Shown here piece after piece: positions 1-11,789 of a stretch of 64,000 nt of DNA. This DNA is from Parastagonospora avenae f. sp. tritici 18332-5. Its lineage: Eukaryota > Ascomycota > Dothideomycetes > Pleosporales > Phaeosphaeriaceae. How positions within the stretch are numbered: position 1 is the stretch's first letter; every line of letters starts with the position of its first letter. The notes beneath the pieces are model-generated. The model was not told the origin of the DNA. It saw nothing but the letters and a program-made list of their open reading frames with translations, and made no database searches. The stretch is taken from the NCBI GenBank assembly GCA_022559985.1, contig JAFJTR010000063.1, positions 62,001 through 126,000 on the forward strand, read 5' to 3'. A program made the position numbers and the translations under genes.

Positions 1-161
1 ACATCGTACAATCTCCACAGCCCTCTGTTTGGTAGATGCTTCCAACCTCGACGTGACGAGCTAGGCTCCCGCTTTGATGTTGCGATGCTCTCTTAAGACT
101 CATTACCATCGACGAACTATGACGTCCTGCAAAATCGCCGCACGAATCGCTACCAGCTTCT

Positions 162-964
162 TCACTCAAAATCGTGCGCGTTGCTTTGCATGAGCAGTCC
201 AATAATGAGACCGAATAGTCCAAGAATGGCAGCGAAGATCTCAATGGTGAGAATCTTGACGAACCTGGTATTTCATGTTAGTTACTGCCAACAAGAGAGT
301 TCGATGAGTGCACGCACAGGGAAGGGTCGGCAGCATCTGCGAGCGCAGCACTACTTCCGTTGATGCCGACGCAGACACCGCAGATCAAGTTGCACATGCC
401 AACGGTCAAGCCAGCCCAGAACAGTGCGTATCCGGTGAAGATGTTTGATGGGCTGAAGATTTGTTCAATGTCATCAATCTGGTTCATCTTGGATGAGAAA
501 ATGATGGCCATGATGACGCCGTAGATGGCGACAACTTCGCAGAAAATGATGGAGATCAAGTTCTTCGTTCTTATCCGGGGTGCCTTGACACCACCACCGA
601 CGATAGAGACACCAGTAGTCCAAATGCCCCTATCTTCGTGTCAGATGCGAGCTTCCATGCCGATGCGCGCTGCCATACCATGCTGAGCCTACGACGGAGA
701 GACCGATGCAAAGCGCGATGCCCAAACTGGCGAATGTGTAGGGCGAAACGGTTTCGAGGAATTGTCCGACCTGAAGAGGTATTAGAGAGTACGTGAGAGA
801 CGTTCGGAGGTATTCGCGCGTACATTGAAGGCTTCACCCTCGTTCTGGAAGAGCATGTCTGTTCGTCATTAGCGACTCCCTGCTGCCATGTCCAGGCGTC
901 ACGTACAAAGCCCAACCACGCCAAGCGCAGCTGTGGCGCCGCCGGTTCCGTAAGTAAGAGACAT
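162..964 (-). CDS. vma16: V-type ATPase proteolipid subunit c''
   Basis: Encodes the c'' proteolipid of the V0 rotor, which carries protons across vacuolar and endosomal membranes. I assemble five exons: 964-907, 858-824, 770-679, 629-318 and 264-162. They total 600 nt (199 aa) with consistent phase at every junction, close to the usual family length of about 200. Strongly hydrophobic helices are visible, including the family stretch ending SIIFCEVVAIYGVIMAIIFS with its conserved proton-binding glutamate, followed by FWAGLTVGMCNLICGVCVG. The start MSLTYGTGG is the first ATG in frame after the short divergent promoter. A neighbouring reading frame is open for 194 codons across exons and introns but has no such composition. 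Confidence is high for family; c'' rather than c or c' rests on length and the residues around the glutamate. Confidence 0.93.
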
Positions 965-1167
965 GGTGAAGGAACGGGTGGAGGATGCGGAGATGGATGG
1001 AAAGGTGGCGGGCTGGAGCTCTCGCGATGAAGCTCACTGAGGATGACGGTTGCTGCAGCGGCTAAACCCCGGGCGGAAGCCTCTAGCGTCGCCGCGAGAC
1101 CTGCAACTCCCGATGGTAGGCAATCACCATCTCTCAAACCCCAGCGACGCCGCAACAGCTCGTCAAC
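965..1167. promoter_or_regulatory. Short divergent promoter between vma16 and toa2
   Basis: Only 203 bp separate the start codons of two divergently transcribed housekeeping genes, so this segment must hold both promoters. I see no convincing TATA box. It is GC-rich, as is common for constitutive fungal promoters. Confidence 0.55.
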
Positions 1168-1620
1168 ATGGCCGACCAGACTAAATACTACGAGCTGTAC
1201 CGCCGAAGCAGGTACTACATGCGCCTTCTGGGGAACGATTTGGAGTGCGATGGCTGACCAAGGACAGTCTGGGCGGTGCCCTCACAGACACGCTGGACCA
1301 CCTGATCACTGAGCGCCGGATCGAGCCCCAGCTTGCCATGAAGATACTCATAAACTTCGACAAAGCGGTTGCGGATGGGCTTGCTGAAAAGGTCAAGACA
1401 CGCCTGACGTTCAAGGTGGGCTTTGTGCTTCGTGACAGCATAGAGCACAAAGACTGATGTGCTGCCTTTGTAGGGTCACCTTGACACGTACCGATTCTGC
1501 GATGATGTCTGGACATTCATAATCAAAGACATTAACTTCAAGCTGGACAACTCGAACCAAGTTCATGCCGACCGCGTCAAGATCGTCAGCTGTAACACAA
1601 CCCGTCCCGGTCAAGCTTAG
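1168..1620 (+). CDS. toa2: Transcription initiation factor IIA gamma (small) subunit
   Basis: TFIIA small subunit, which with the large subunit stabilises TBP on the TATA element during Pol II initiation. Three exons, 1168-1211, 1268-1415 and 1474-1620, give 112 aa. The protein starts MADQTKYYELYRRSS and continues LGGALTDTLDHLI and MKILINFDKAV. This is the conserved N-terminal helical bundle. It is followed by the C-terminal beta-barrel half, which contains TYRFCDDVWTF. Length and sequence match the whole family, so the gene looks intact. It is transcribed away from vma16, 203 bp upstream. Confidence 0.95.
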
Positions 1621-2137
1621 AGCTTAGTCTCTGGCTGTACTTGAAATATTAGCTTGCTGACCATTCTCCAGTACCGAACAAAAGTGCGACAACGGCGCCA
1701 GGAAAATAGATACATGCAGCGTACTGTTACGAACCAGACACGATGGAGACGTGCCCATGAGATATCGAGATCGACATCTGTGTTTTCGGGCAGTCTGGAA
1801 TCGCAAAAGGATTGGAACTTCTTTGGTTGCTACGGGCGTTTTGGGAAGACTGCGGTAGTCATGGATATCTTGGCATAAATTTGGAGTTTTGATATTTGCC
1901 AAACCAATTTGAAGTCACTTCTGATACCATCGCAATGATCTGGTAATTGCAAAATAGCTCATACTATCAAATGGCTCTACATGTATATGTGCAAACCTAC
2001 TTGAGATGTATCGACCATGCCCGGGTATGGCATTCGTCATTGCACTAAGCTCGGCAATGCTCCCGGGTACCTTGCAGATCAATCTACGCCAACCATTGCA
2101 CAACACCAGAACGACATACGAGTCAGCTGAAACTGCC
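1621..2137. other. Intergenic, no gene recognised
   Basis: About 517 bp between toa2 and the TMEM42-like gene. Short open frames of 74-97 codons on both strands show no recognisable motif. It probably contains the toa2 3' end and the next gene's promoter. Confidence 0.5.
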
Positions 2138-2830
2138 ATGTCTCTCCCACAGAGTAAACCAGCATGGCTCTTGCTCGCAATAGCAAGTGGAGGATGCGCA
2201 GCCTTCAATGGCGTATTCGCGAAGCTGTAATGCGCCCTCTCATCTCACGTCAGTCGCGCTGCTAACAAACATCAGCACAACCACCGAGCTCACAACCTCG
2301 TGGTCCAGCGCGATAGGTTCAGCATTTGGCCTCAGCCCTGTTAACAAGCTCTTTGAATATGCGATTCGCGGGGTACACATCTCCTTTCCGCTACAACACG
2401 CGCCTACTAACACCAACAGCTCTTCTTCGCATGCAACCTCATCTTCAACGCCATAATGTGGGGCCTCTTCACACGCGCTCTTACACTCGCTTCATCTACC
2501 GTACGCGTCAGCATCATCAACACGAGTGCGAACTTCATGGTCACGGCCGTGCTCAGCGCCATCATATTCAGCGAAAAGTTGCCAGGTGTGTGGTGGCTAG
2601 GGGCTGCCATGTTAGTCGCTGGCAGCGTGATTATCGGCATGAGAGAAGAGACGGAGAAGAAGGCCGTTGTTACGGGCACGGGCGAGGCGCCATTACTCGA
2701 CCGCGATGGCGATGCGAATACGGATGGCTTCCGGGACGAGGACGATGAGGATGAGACGGATAGAGTGGAATTGAGGGGCGTGAAGAACACGGATGGGGAT
2801 AGCAGTGATGAAGATGGTGTGTTGAAGTAG
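2138..2830 (+). CDS. TMEM42-like four-helix membrane protein (EamA/DMT-like)
   Basis: Small membrane protein resembling TMEM42, a half-size relative of drug/metabolite transporters; substrate unknown. Exons 2138-2226, 2276-2372 and 2420-2830 give 198 aa. Four hydrophobic segments are visible: WLLLAIASGGCAAFNGVFAK, FFACNLIFNAIMWGLF, SIINTSANFMVTAVLSAIIF and WWLGAAMLVAGSVIIGM. The third and fourth match the SA-N-F---LS---F-E---WW-G pattern at the end of EamA repeats. The last 60 or so residues form an acidic hydrophilic tail rich in D and E, probably cytosolic. The start MSLPQSKPAW directly precedes helix 1. Confidence 0.8.
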
Positions 2831-3174
2831 TCTGGAGTATACAATATGAGTTTGCGCGTTCGATTGAATCGGTACAGGGAAGTCCGGCGCATACATCGAC
2901 TCTTTAACAACCAACGGAAACACGTAGCACGCACAACCACCACCACCACCACCACCCGATCGCACCATCCCAGAACCTCCTCCTCGCCTACCGCACACCC
3001 CTCGCACCTACCCAGTCCTACAGCAAACCACCAGCAACCAACATCATACACACAAACCCCTCTCTCATCCCCTCCGCATCATCATCATTCTAACATCACC
3101 ACACATCGTTACTCAAACCAACCCATCGCTACCAAAACCCACTCGTCGTTACTATACCACAGCCCCCACTCACC

Positions 3175-3738
3175 ATGTCCCTCCGCCCCACCGCGCCCGC
3201 CTAGTACCCGCGCGCCCCCAGCCAACCCGCAACTCCGCTCCCTTACCCCTGGCCATCAGACATCTACCACGCAACCTCAGGCATCCACCACGCCCCAGGC
3301 TTCTACCCCGTGCTTCTGCGCTATGCTTACAATTACTTCCCGGACTACAATTACTTCCCGCCGCCAGCTTATCAGCAGGGGGTTTATGACGCGAGGTGGA
3401 CGGCGGGATGGAGTGTGGTGGAGGATGGGAGGCAAGAGTCAAATGTGAGTGGGATGATGGATGAGAGACGAGATGTTATAGTTGAGGTTGGAGATGGAAA
3501 GGGATGGGATGCTGCTATAAAGATTGTGCCGTGGAAGCAGAAGGGGAAGAAAGGGGGGAGAGGACGGAGGGGGGATAATGCGGCGAGGAGGGAGAAGGCG
3601 AGGGAGATGAAGTATGGGGTACAGAAGATTGAGAGGGCGGTGTCGGAGAAGGGGGAGGAGAAGGTAGTGGTGGTGGAGATGAGGGGGAGGAGTCAATCGA
3701 TGGCTGAGCGGAAGGTGAAGGGGTGGAGTGGGCTATGA
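3175..3738 (+). pseudogene. Conserved-looking small protein with in-frame stop at codon 10 (possible pseudogene)
   Basis: The ATG at 3175 sits in a good context (CACCATG) and reads MSLRPTAPA, then TAG, then about 178 further open codons in the same frame to 3738. The downstream part is protein-like: a tyrosine- and proline-rich block containing AYNYFPDYNYFPPP and QQGVYDARWTAGWSVVEDG, then a basic, lysine/arginine-rich half. No other in-frame ATG precedes the tyrosine-rich block. Either this allele is nonsense-mutated, the TAG is the 3' end of an intron whose first exon I cannot place, or translation starts at a non-AUG codon. I do not recognise a function. A 200-codon frame starting at 2846 overlaps it and is Thr/His/Pro low-complexity, so I did not annotate it. 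Confidence 0.5.
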
Positions 3739-3839
3739 TGGGAGGTAGTGGTGGTGAGAGGTCTTTATTTGAAGACTGACTATCTCTAGCCGCATCGTTA
3801 GATGGCGCAATGAACTACTTTCTCACTGCCTTTCCGTGC

Positions 3840-6800
3840 TTAGTGCAACCTCCTCAATCCCTCCACCAAACCCCTAACATCCTCCAACTCCACGCCTAAT
3901 CCTTCAATAGCCTTCCTCTGCACATCTTCCCCGCAGTCTAAGAAGCGCTCAATCAGCTCTCCATCGACAAACCGATTGGGCTCCTCCTCCGTCCTCACTT
4001 GATTCTTGAAAGCGCGGAATTTGGCGAAATTCATGTCTCCTGGCGAGACGACGAGGTTGCCTAGGTTTGATTGCAGGGTGATGAGGAGGTCGAGGTAGTT
4101 CTGCGAGATTAGTGCGAAGAGGTATATCGAGCCCTCGACCTGTCACACGTATCAGTAATGCGATGTGTAGAAAGATAGCTGTAATGACTTACTGTGCCCA
4201 TGAACGCGCGAGGAACGACCACTGCGTCCGGCGCCGTCGCGACGTCTATCCTGCGTATCCTGTTTACCATCTCACCCAGCAACATCTCGCTCGTGACATT
4301 TAACCTCCTCTTGTCGTCGTCCGTAACGCCCTTGGGGTCGCGACGTAGCACGAGCAGATTGCCTTCCGCATCGCTTTCGAGGTAAGTGTTCTCGTCGACT
4401 TCTGCTACAGCGGTGGCCCAGGTGACTTGGAAATGGCGCGCCACTTCGACGAGCTTGTCAGGCAGACCAGTTTCGCCGCGTTGATATTCTACCACGACCA
4501 TGGACTTCATCAGATCTGCTATTGCTATCTGAGTTCCGTTGACAGTGATATCGACCGGGGCAGTTGAGCATCGGAATGTGGCTGCTTTGACAAGATCGGG
4601 CTTGCTTTGCGATCTGTACTCAACGTCGTAGACTACGATGGTCTTGATGAGCGCCGCGACAATTTTGCCTTCGCATATGGCGAGACATCTGCAGCCGCCT
4701 TTGACGGCGATTTCTGTGACAAGCTTGAGGATGCGTTCTGGTGTGACCTCCAGTATGAGTATGCGTCCGCGTTCTGCCGTAGAATTTTGGTCGTCCAGGT
4801 ATGCAGTGCCGATGATGAAGCGCTCAGCGGTGCCACCGGAGCCGTCCGCCAGGTCACAGCGCATGACGCATTCCACAAGCTCCTCTTCGTTAAGAGCGTA
4901 CGTGTCAAGCTCCTTGAATTGTATCTCATCCACCAGCTTGAAGTGACTCAGCATGATCTCCTCGCCGGCCTTGAGTATGCGCTTGACAGTGCCGAGACCG
5001 AACGTCTTCAAGCCTGGTGAGTAAGCTATCCGTCGAACAGTCTCGTCTACCTTGAGAGTCTGAACATGTGTTGTTCGTTCGGTGTCTACAAGCGCTATGC
5101 GGAGGTCGTCGGAAGTAGCAATGGCTACTGAGCCGGGGTATGCTTCAGAATCGAATGGGCAGACTGTCGTGGCGTTCTCTGCTGTGACAGCAGAATAGAC
5201 AAGACGTCCTTCTGAAGCATAGATGAGTGATGGATGTTCGCAAGTTGCAAAGACGTTGAAGAGACCCTTGCCTCTTGGTAGCGCGCGGAATGTGGCTTCG
5301 CGAGTACCCAGAACGATGCTCTTTCTTCCTGATAGCTCTCCGTTCGATGTATCATATGAGTACGTCACCACGTTGCCATCTGCCATCGCAGCAAAGAGTG
5401 TTGGAGGCTGGTCCAGGAAGATCTGGGCAAGCAATAATGACCGGGGGACAGAGTCTTCCGATATCTGGACCGTCTTAACAGCTTCCAGGGTGTCGAGTGA
5501 GCATATCGCCAACTGGGAGTTCTTCCAGAACCCAATGAAGCAAACTAAACTTGATGTAGAGGGAAGTGCGATGCATGCGACCTGGCTCTCAACACCAAAC
5601 TTCTTCTCTGTGAGCACCTTCAAACCATCCATGCTGAGAGTTACAACAGAGACACCTCCGAGCGAAAGTAAGACATGGCTGTCATTAACGGAGGCTGCAG
5701 TGACCGTCTCGCCGCTAGGTGGCACCCACTCAGATGTAATCATGCCACCGTCAAGATCGGATATACGGACTCGTTCACTGGTGACTTGAACGACTCGTCC
5801 TTGCGAAATATTTGCTGCGGCTAGCGTGGTTTCATCCAGGGCCACCGAAGCAAACTCGTCTACTTCTTCGACTTCACCTTGATGGTCGAAGCGGAAGATG
5901 CGAGTCTCGTTGACAAATGTCACTAAGAGCGTATCCGCATACTCTGCAGACGCGTTCGACTTCAGGCCAAACAGGTCAGAGATATGCTCCATCTCGCCTA
6001 GAACACCAAGATCTTCTAGGCCAACGCCGCTTCTTACGCTTCGAAGACTTCCGTCCTGGTAAGCGCCACTGCCTGTGACAATGCGGGCCTGGCCGGAGGA
6101 GTACTCGTTCGTTTGGCCTTCGCCAGAACGATTGCCCATGTCCATGATCGTGAAGTCCAGTACAGGCGCAATATTTGCAAAAGTCTGCACAATCTCCATG
6201 GATTGCTCTGTGATCCTAATGACTTGCGAATCGCCTTGATGTGAGCCGACAAAGACATAGCCAGCGTCGAGGTAAACCAGAACAGAAGCTCGAGACGTCT
6301 GGCCAATGACATCCAGCTTCCAGGACTGTACTTTCTTCTTCTCATCGAGTATAATCATAAAGAGGTACAACCGGCCATAGTCGTCTGCTAGCACAAAGCG
6401 TTGTGCATCTATACGTTCCCAGGCTACAAAGATTGTTGCTTCATCTAGAGGTTCAGTCTGCAAATCGTTGTTTTCTTCATCGTAGTAAGCAATCGACGTC
6501 TCTCCAATCACGATCAGGCCATGTGAGGGTGCCTCGACCGGGATCAAGTGGCTAGCGCCTAGTTCCAGCTCTGCTCGGCAGGCCTCGCCGTCTTCAAGCT
6601 CGACCGAATCCCCTCCTGCGAAGAGGATCTCGCGCAACATCAGCTTGACCTGGGAATGTGTGTCCTCGTATAGCAGCGCGATCTTCGGTTTGTCGTCGAA
6701 AGCTTTTGGTCGCAGGAAGGTAGAGGAGCGAACGAACATTTCCGGCAGCCTTACGGGCTGGGGCTCACCGAGATGGGCAATGTCCGGTTCTTGCTTTCTC

Positions 6801-7292
6801 TTCTTGCCCCTCTGAACTAGTGGAATAACTGTAATTATGCCCTCATACACTTCCACAGTCATGAATCGGCCACTCGGATCCACATGGCACCTCTCTCCCG
6901 TTTGTGATTCGCGTGCGGCATTATCGGCTACACTGTCGAATGACTTCTCCGTCTGAAGCTGCTTCTTCTCGGCGTTCCAAGAGAGCGTAAAGTACATGAA
7001 CCGGTCTGTCCCAACGAAGAGGTGGTCGGTCGGTGATAGGGCTGGGCGCAGCTTCTGGAGCATTGTGACTTTGCCATAGATGGCTTTCTGGTGTTGTAGT
7101 GCCAATCCATCGGTACTTTGGGTGTAGAACTCGAGTCTGTTCGCCTTGCTGTTCTGTTTGTTAGCATCTGATCCGCCATTGACCACATTCTGCTTACGCA
7201 ACGACTAGACAGTCCTCGTCCGGAGCTAGGAAGTTCAACTTGAGCGCATGGCGGACGCTGCTCGGGCGGTGGATGGGCGCAATGTACGCCAT
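3840..7292 (-). CDS. ddb1: UV-damaged DNA-binding protein 1 homologue (CUL4 adaptor)
   Basis: DDB1-family triple beta-propeller protein, the substrate-receptor adaptor of Cullin-4 ubiquitin ligases, acting in nucleotide excision repair and replication licensing. Three exons, 7292-7198, 7148-4193 and 4139-3840, give 1116 aa, near the usual 1140. The N-terminus (MAYIAPIHRPSSVRHALKLN, then NRLEFYT) and C-terminus (FVDGELIERFLD near the end) fit DDB1 better than the paralogues Rse1 and Cft1. Exon 1 joins in phase at GC/C. It is transcribed divergently from rpc37, 277 bp away. Fungi often keep DDB1 with CUL4 for repair and heterochromatin functions; that role is known from the family, not shown here. 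Confidence 0.92.
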
Positions 7293-7569
7293 AATCAACT
7301 CCGGACACCGTCACAGCTTCGCAATTATTGACTAGAGTGGGAACGGAGAGGGTGAAGGTCGAATGGCTGGCTGCCGGACGTATCGTCGTCATTGCCATAT
7401 CGCCGTAGCTGCACTGACCCACCGCCCACGCGAGCGCGTTTGTGCCCCACTAACTTTAACTTTTTGGCCGCGGTCACCTTTTCCCGCCTGACTCCTTTGA
7501 CACCAACACCATGGCTCGTAAGAAATAGTCTTTGATCAGCACACAAAATTGATAGCGCAACTAACAATC
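7293..7569. promoter_or_regulatory. Divergent promoter between ddb1 and rpc37
   Basis: A 277 bp spacer between two start codons pointing outward; both promoters must fit here. No element can be named with confidence. Confidence 0.5.
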
Positions 7570-8700
7570 ATGACTGATCTAGCAGCAATGGACATAGACG
7601 ACGATCCTGTCGTGGCCGAGTACGATGTCTACATCACTGCCGAGGCGGAGGAGGGACAGCTATATGTGCTGCAGTACCTGAATCGCCCGCCCGACCAGCC
7701 ATTCACGAAGGCCACCCAGAGCCATCCCACCGAATTGCGCGTCAAGAAAGAGTCCGGCTTCATTGAAGTCGACGTCCCTATGGACATCCACACCAACTAC
7801 AACCGCCCCGCAGGTGTGCGCTGGGGTGAGGCGATGCGCAAAACCAAGGGTTTTGGACAGAAAGCGTTTGGTATTGCATCTGGCTTCGAACGCACAATGC
7901 CTCGCGCAACCAATCGAGCCGGCGCCGGTGAGGGAGGACCAGCTGCACCGGCTACAGTCGAGGACGACGACAACTTCGAGGAATACGTCACAAACTTTGA
8001 GGATGCGAACGAGAAAGGCCATGTCTTGAATGTACAGACTTTCGGTGGACAGATCCTCAAGGATGACGGCAAAGGTCCTAGCTACATGCTCGGCACGTTC
8101 CGTGATGGTACCATCTCCGCCATATGAGGTTGGGGCAACACGCTGATTTGACTAGATCAGCTACACCTCACCAGATTGAATGGCCTCGTGCAGCTACGAA
8201 CGCAATTCCACCATGTCGACGCAACCGCTCAGCTTGAGGCAGTCCAGCGTCGCCGCGAAAAAGAGTCACAGGAAGGGGCAAAGCCCGCAGAACCCAAGGC
8301 CTTCCTGCCCACCATGAAGAAGAGTGGCGGCGATACTGCTGCGGAGATGAACCAGGCTTTCATGAAGTCAGCGCACCAGGAGTCCTGGCACAAGTTGAAC
8401 TACCATGACGAAGATGTACGTTACTCCTTTTCCCACACATTACCCCAAGGCTAACCTTGTTTACAGGCATCTGAGGCCTATGGCACTTACGCCGAGCGCC
8501 TGTTCCTACCCGATGTTGCCGACGCGCCAAAGCTCCATTCGAACCTCAACAACGACCAGTTCCTCGATGCTATTAGCGCACCTTCCGCCAGCAAAGGAGG
8601 TCGCAAGAAAACGTCCAAACGCACTGCAGATGAGCTGATAGAGATATCAGATGAGTCGGACGAGGAAGAAGCCAAGCAAGGCGACCCAATCATGAGTTAA
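7570..8700 (+). CDS. rpc37: RNA polymerase III subunit RPC5/Rpc37
   Basis: Pol III-specific subunit which, with Rpc53, forms a TFIIF-like dimer needed for termination and reinitiation on tRNA and 5S genes. Exons 7570-8107, 8156-8415 and 8467-8700 give 343 aa. The N-terminal Sin_N-type domain is seen in EYDVYITAEAEEGQLYVLQY and NYNRPAGVRWGEAM. The following part includes LVQLRTQFHHVDA and the conserved W-L-Y-HDEDA pattern. The tail is acidic. The first splice joins G/AT (residue D) and the second is phase 0. The start MTDLAAMDIDDD was chosen as the first ATG in the frame. Confidence 0.88.
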
Positions 8701-9648
8701 GAGCATGGACTTTGGTGTTTGATATGCAAGCTCGCAGCATGCGTGGTCGAAAACTACTACATTTAGCACGATACCCATAGATCTCGTACGATATTAACAG
8801 ACATATTCACTGGTCAAGGATCATGGGCTGTGGACAGGTGTACCGGGAGTAGTGGACCGATGACTGACACAAACATTGTAGAACGCAGGTGACTTCGGCT
8901 TTGAGCCCGCTATCCCACTATCCGCGACCATGTACTACAAGCAGCGGACACGGAACGGCTGGCGAACGGTACGTAAGCCGCAGCACAGGGCTGAGGTCCA
9001 AGGCCGGGTGTTGAAAGACAGACTATTTTGAGCGCGAATTCTGCGCATGAGCAACGAATTGGTAGGCATAGTTACAGCTTTTGGCTGTAGTGGACGGTGG
9101 AGGAAATCATAAAGCCTAACAGCTTCTTACTTTACTTGCTATGTTAGTGACACTGATAGGAATATATGACGTGTAGTGATTTCATTGCACGGGCGGCCGG
9201 GGAGATTTTGATAACAACAAGTGTTTGCTCATTCTACCAATAATAGTGAATACATCGTTATGTTGCTTTGTAGAATGTGGTAATAGCAAGCACGGCCGAC
9301 TCTGTATCGGGTTAGCTCCGGCCGGAATTACTTTTCCCTGCTTAAAAAACTTCGGCTTTCAACCCTCAGTTCTCAGCTACAACTTTCCAACTCCAAGCTC
9401 CATCGGAAAGCTCACGGCAGCATAATACCAGCCTCGCGACCTTGGCATCAGTCTCGTGACGATGTCCAGATCATTCTCCCCACTGAGGGATGGGTGACGG
9501 GCTTGCCCTCCCATTCATGCGTTGACCAACCACGACCTCGGCTAAGCAGCCGGACCCAAGGGCAGAGACCGTAGCCAACCGCATCCTGCAGCACAACTCG
9601 ATCTTCTACGTTTCCCTTAGGAGTCACCTCTACACCAAGAACGACAAC
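8701..9648. other. Intergenic, no gene recognised
   Basis: About 950 bp between rpc37 and the dehydrogenase gene. One 66-codon frame (9225-9425) has no motif. A CGG-type palindrome (CCGGCCGG) lies near 9317 and could be a Zn2Cys6 target, but that is weak. Otherwise nothing recognisable. Confidence 0.45.
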
Positions 9649-10916
9649 ATGCGGACGGTATTGGCAGTAGCTTCACCTCTGCGGAGGCTCTCTCCAGTAG
9701 CAGCACGACAAGGTTCACGGAGATGCTTCTCAAGCTCGCGGGAGTTGCAAGCCGCTTGGGGATTCATAGGCCTGGGCCGAATGGGTTAGTCTTGCATTGG
9801 CTCACACGACTGTACCTCTACTTACACCATTGGCAGGCTATCCCATGGCACGAAACCTGCGAGCGAAGATCCCCGCAGAAGACACACTCTTCGTGCAAGA
9901 TGTGAACACCGCCGCTACCAAGAAGTTCCTCGAAGAACATCCACAAGGTGTTCATGTCGCTGCCAACGTACGAGAGGTTGCTGAAAAAGCGGTATGTGTT
10001 ATCACTTTTCTATTCCCCTCCTCAAATGATGAATTAATTTTCCTATCAATGATCTAAGTTGGGGGTCACTTTTTGTGGCTCTTCTTTCTGATTACACAAA
10101 TATTATAGCCAATCCTCTGATACTTACTCTCACCATTGTCACTACTCATTACATTGAAGTGCCCAGACTGACATGGTATAGGAAGTCATTATTACATCTC
10201 TCCCGGAACCGCAACATGTAAAGGGTGTATTCAAGGAGATGCTTGAGCCAGCTACGCTCATGACAAGCGGCGTCAACAAGGAGCGTCTGTTCATCGACTG
10301 CTCTACCATTGATCCTATGACCTCTGGCGAAGTAGCGAAAGCTGCACAGTCGTCTGGCCAAGGCACTTTCATCGACGCGCCTATGTCTGGAGGTGTCGTT
10401 GGCGCTCAAGCTGGCACACTCACATTCATGATCGGTGCTGCACCGGATAATGTTGAGAGAGCAACTGAAGTACTGTCTCTGATAGGAAAGAAAGTGTTGC
10501 ATCTTGGTGAACAGGGTGCAGGTCTGAAGGGCAAGCTCGCGAACAACTACTTGCTAGCACTCAACAACGTCGCAACCGCAGAAGCCATGAGCATGGGCAT
10601 CAAGTGGGGTCTAGATCCGAAAGCACTCGCTGGCATGATCAACATTAGCACTGGCAAGTGTTGGCCAAGTGAGGTCAACAACCCAGTGCCTGGTGTCATT
10701 CCGGGTTCGCCAGCAAGCAGAGGCTACGAAGGGGGTTTTGGGGTAGCTCTCGCCAACAAGGATTTGAAGCTTGCGCTGAAAGCCGCTGCGGCCGCGGACG
10801 TGAAGCTTGCACTGGGCGAGTCTGCTCGGGCGATCTATGATGCGGCGGAGAAAGACGAGAACTGCAAAGGAAAGGACTTCTCCGTAGTCTACAGATATCT
10901 GGGTGGCAAAGAATAA
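9649..10916 (+). CDS. 3-hydroxyisobutyrate dehydrogenase, mitochondrial
   Basis: Oxidises 3-hydroxyisobutyrate to methylmalonate semialdehyde with NAD+ in mitochondrial valine breakdown. Exons 9649-9784, 9837-9991 and 10182-10916 give 341 aa. Residues 1-35 are Arg/Ser-rich with no acids near the start, a typical presequence. The Rossmann motif GFIGLGRMGYPMARNL begins at residue 38. The family signature DAPMSGGVVGAQAGTLTFM and the catalytic-lysine motif GLKGKLANNYLLALN follow. The second intron is long for this window (190 nt), so a small extra exon cannot be excluded, although the reading EKA/EVIITSLPEP is smooth. Confidence 0.93.
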
Positions 10917-11175
10917 GCCCAGAATGACAAGAAATGCTTCATGATCCTGTATGTTCGTTTCGTTGCGTGATCGTGCTGTGCTTGACTGCGGCTGCGGCTA
11001 GCGTGAACCGAGGAAGGCGCGCGCCTCTGTGGCAGTGCAGCTGCGTCATCGGACCTGTACCTTGCGACCGATCAGGCGACACTGAACACTCCAACACCTT
11101 CGATCAACAACAGCTTTCGTCGCCCATACCAACCCACCGCATAACCCAACGTCCGCTTCAACAACTACAGCCAAC

Positions 11176-11789
11176 ATGTGCGGCACCGACTGCTTCCTGA
11201 TGCTCCTCAGCGTCCTCTTCCCACCCATTGGAGGTACGTCCCCACTCCGCAGCCGCGCACCAGGCCCCCGTCTCGCGCCACATCATCACTAACAACACAC
11301 AGTCTGGGTAAAGAAAGGCATCTGTGGCGCGGACTCGCTCATCAACCTCGCGCTCTGCTGTCTTGGCTTCCTGCCGGGCCTGGTAAGTCCAAACCCATTC
11401 CCCACATCGCACGCTTCCACATATCTAACTTTCAACTCCAGCTGCACGCATGGTACATCATCCTCCAAAACCCCGAGAACCTCGAGCAATACCACCAAAT
11501 ACCTGACGGCGAGCGCGGGACTACGTACTACGTTATCACGCACGATCAACCCGGAAGACAGAGCTATGGCACAGTGGGGGCTCACCCGGCGGGTGGACAG
11601 TTTCCGGGCCAGCAGAGTGGAGGCGTGGGGAGCTTTGCCGGGCAGCAGCAGAAGAATGTTAAGGGTGCTGGTGCGAAGCCGGTGACGAGGGCACAGCAGG
11701 GTGGTGAGGGCAGCTCGAGTCAGCCTGAGGGACCGCCGCCGACGTATGCGGATGTTATTAAGGGGGACCATAAGGTGCAGAGCCCGTAG
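11176..11789 (+). CDS. Pmp3-family plasma membrane proteolipid with extended tail
   Basis: Member of the small hydrophobic Pmp3/UPF0057 family, linked in yeast to membrane potential and salt tolerance. Exons 11176-11233, 11303-11382 and 11442-11789 give 161 aa. The first 70 residues are the family core: MLLSVLFPPIGVWVKKG, then INLALCCLGFLPGLLHAWYI, two membrane helices. The family core alone is usually 50-60 aa. Here a hydrophilic tail of about 90 residues rich in G, Q and P follows, ending PPPTYADVIKGDHK. PPPTY contains a PPxY motif, a possible docking site for WW-domain ubiquitin ligases such as Rsp5; that is inference. Confidence 0.9.

Noticed and set aside
2846..3448. 200-codon plus-strand frame beginning MSLRVRLNRY
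   Set aside because: Low-complexity Thr/His/Pro sequence from CACCAC-rich DNA; it overlaps the better-supported frame at 3175-3738.
9225..9425. 66-codon frame upstream of the dehydrogenase gene
   Set aside because: Too short, no motif, and lies in probable promoter sequence.
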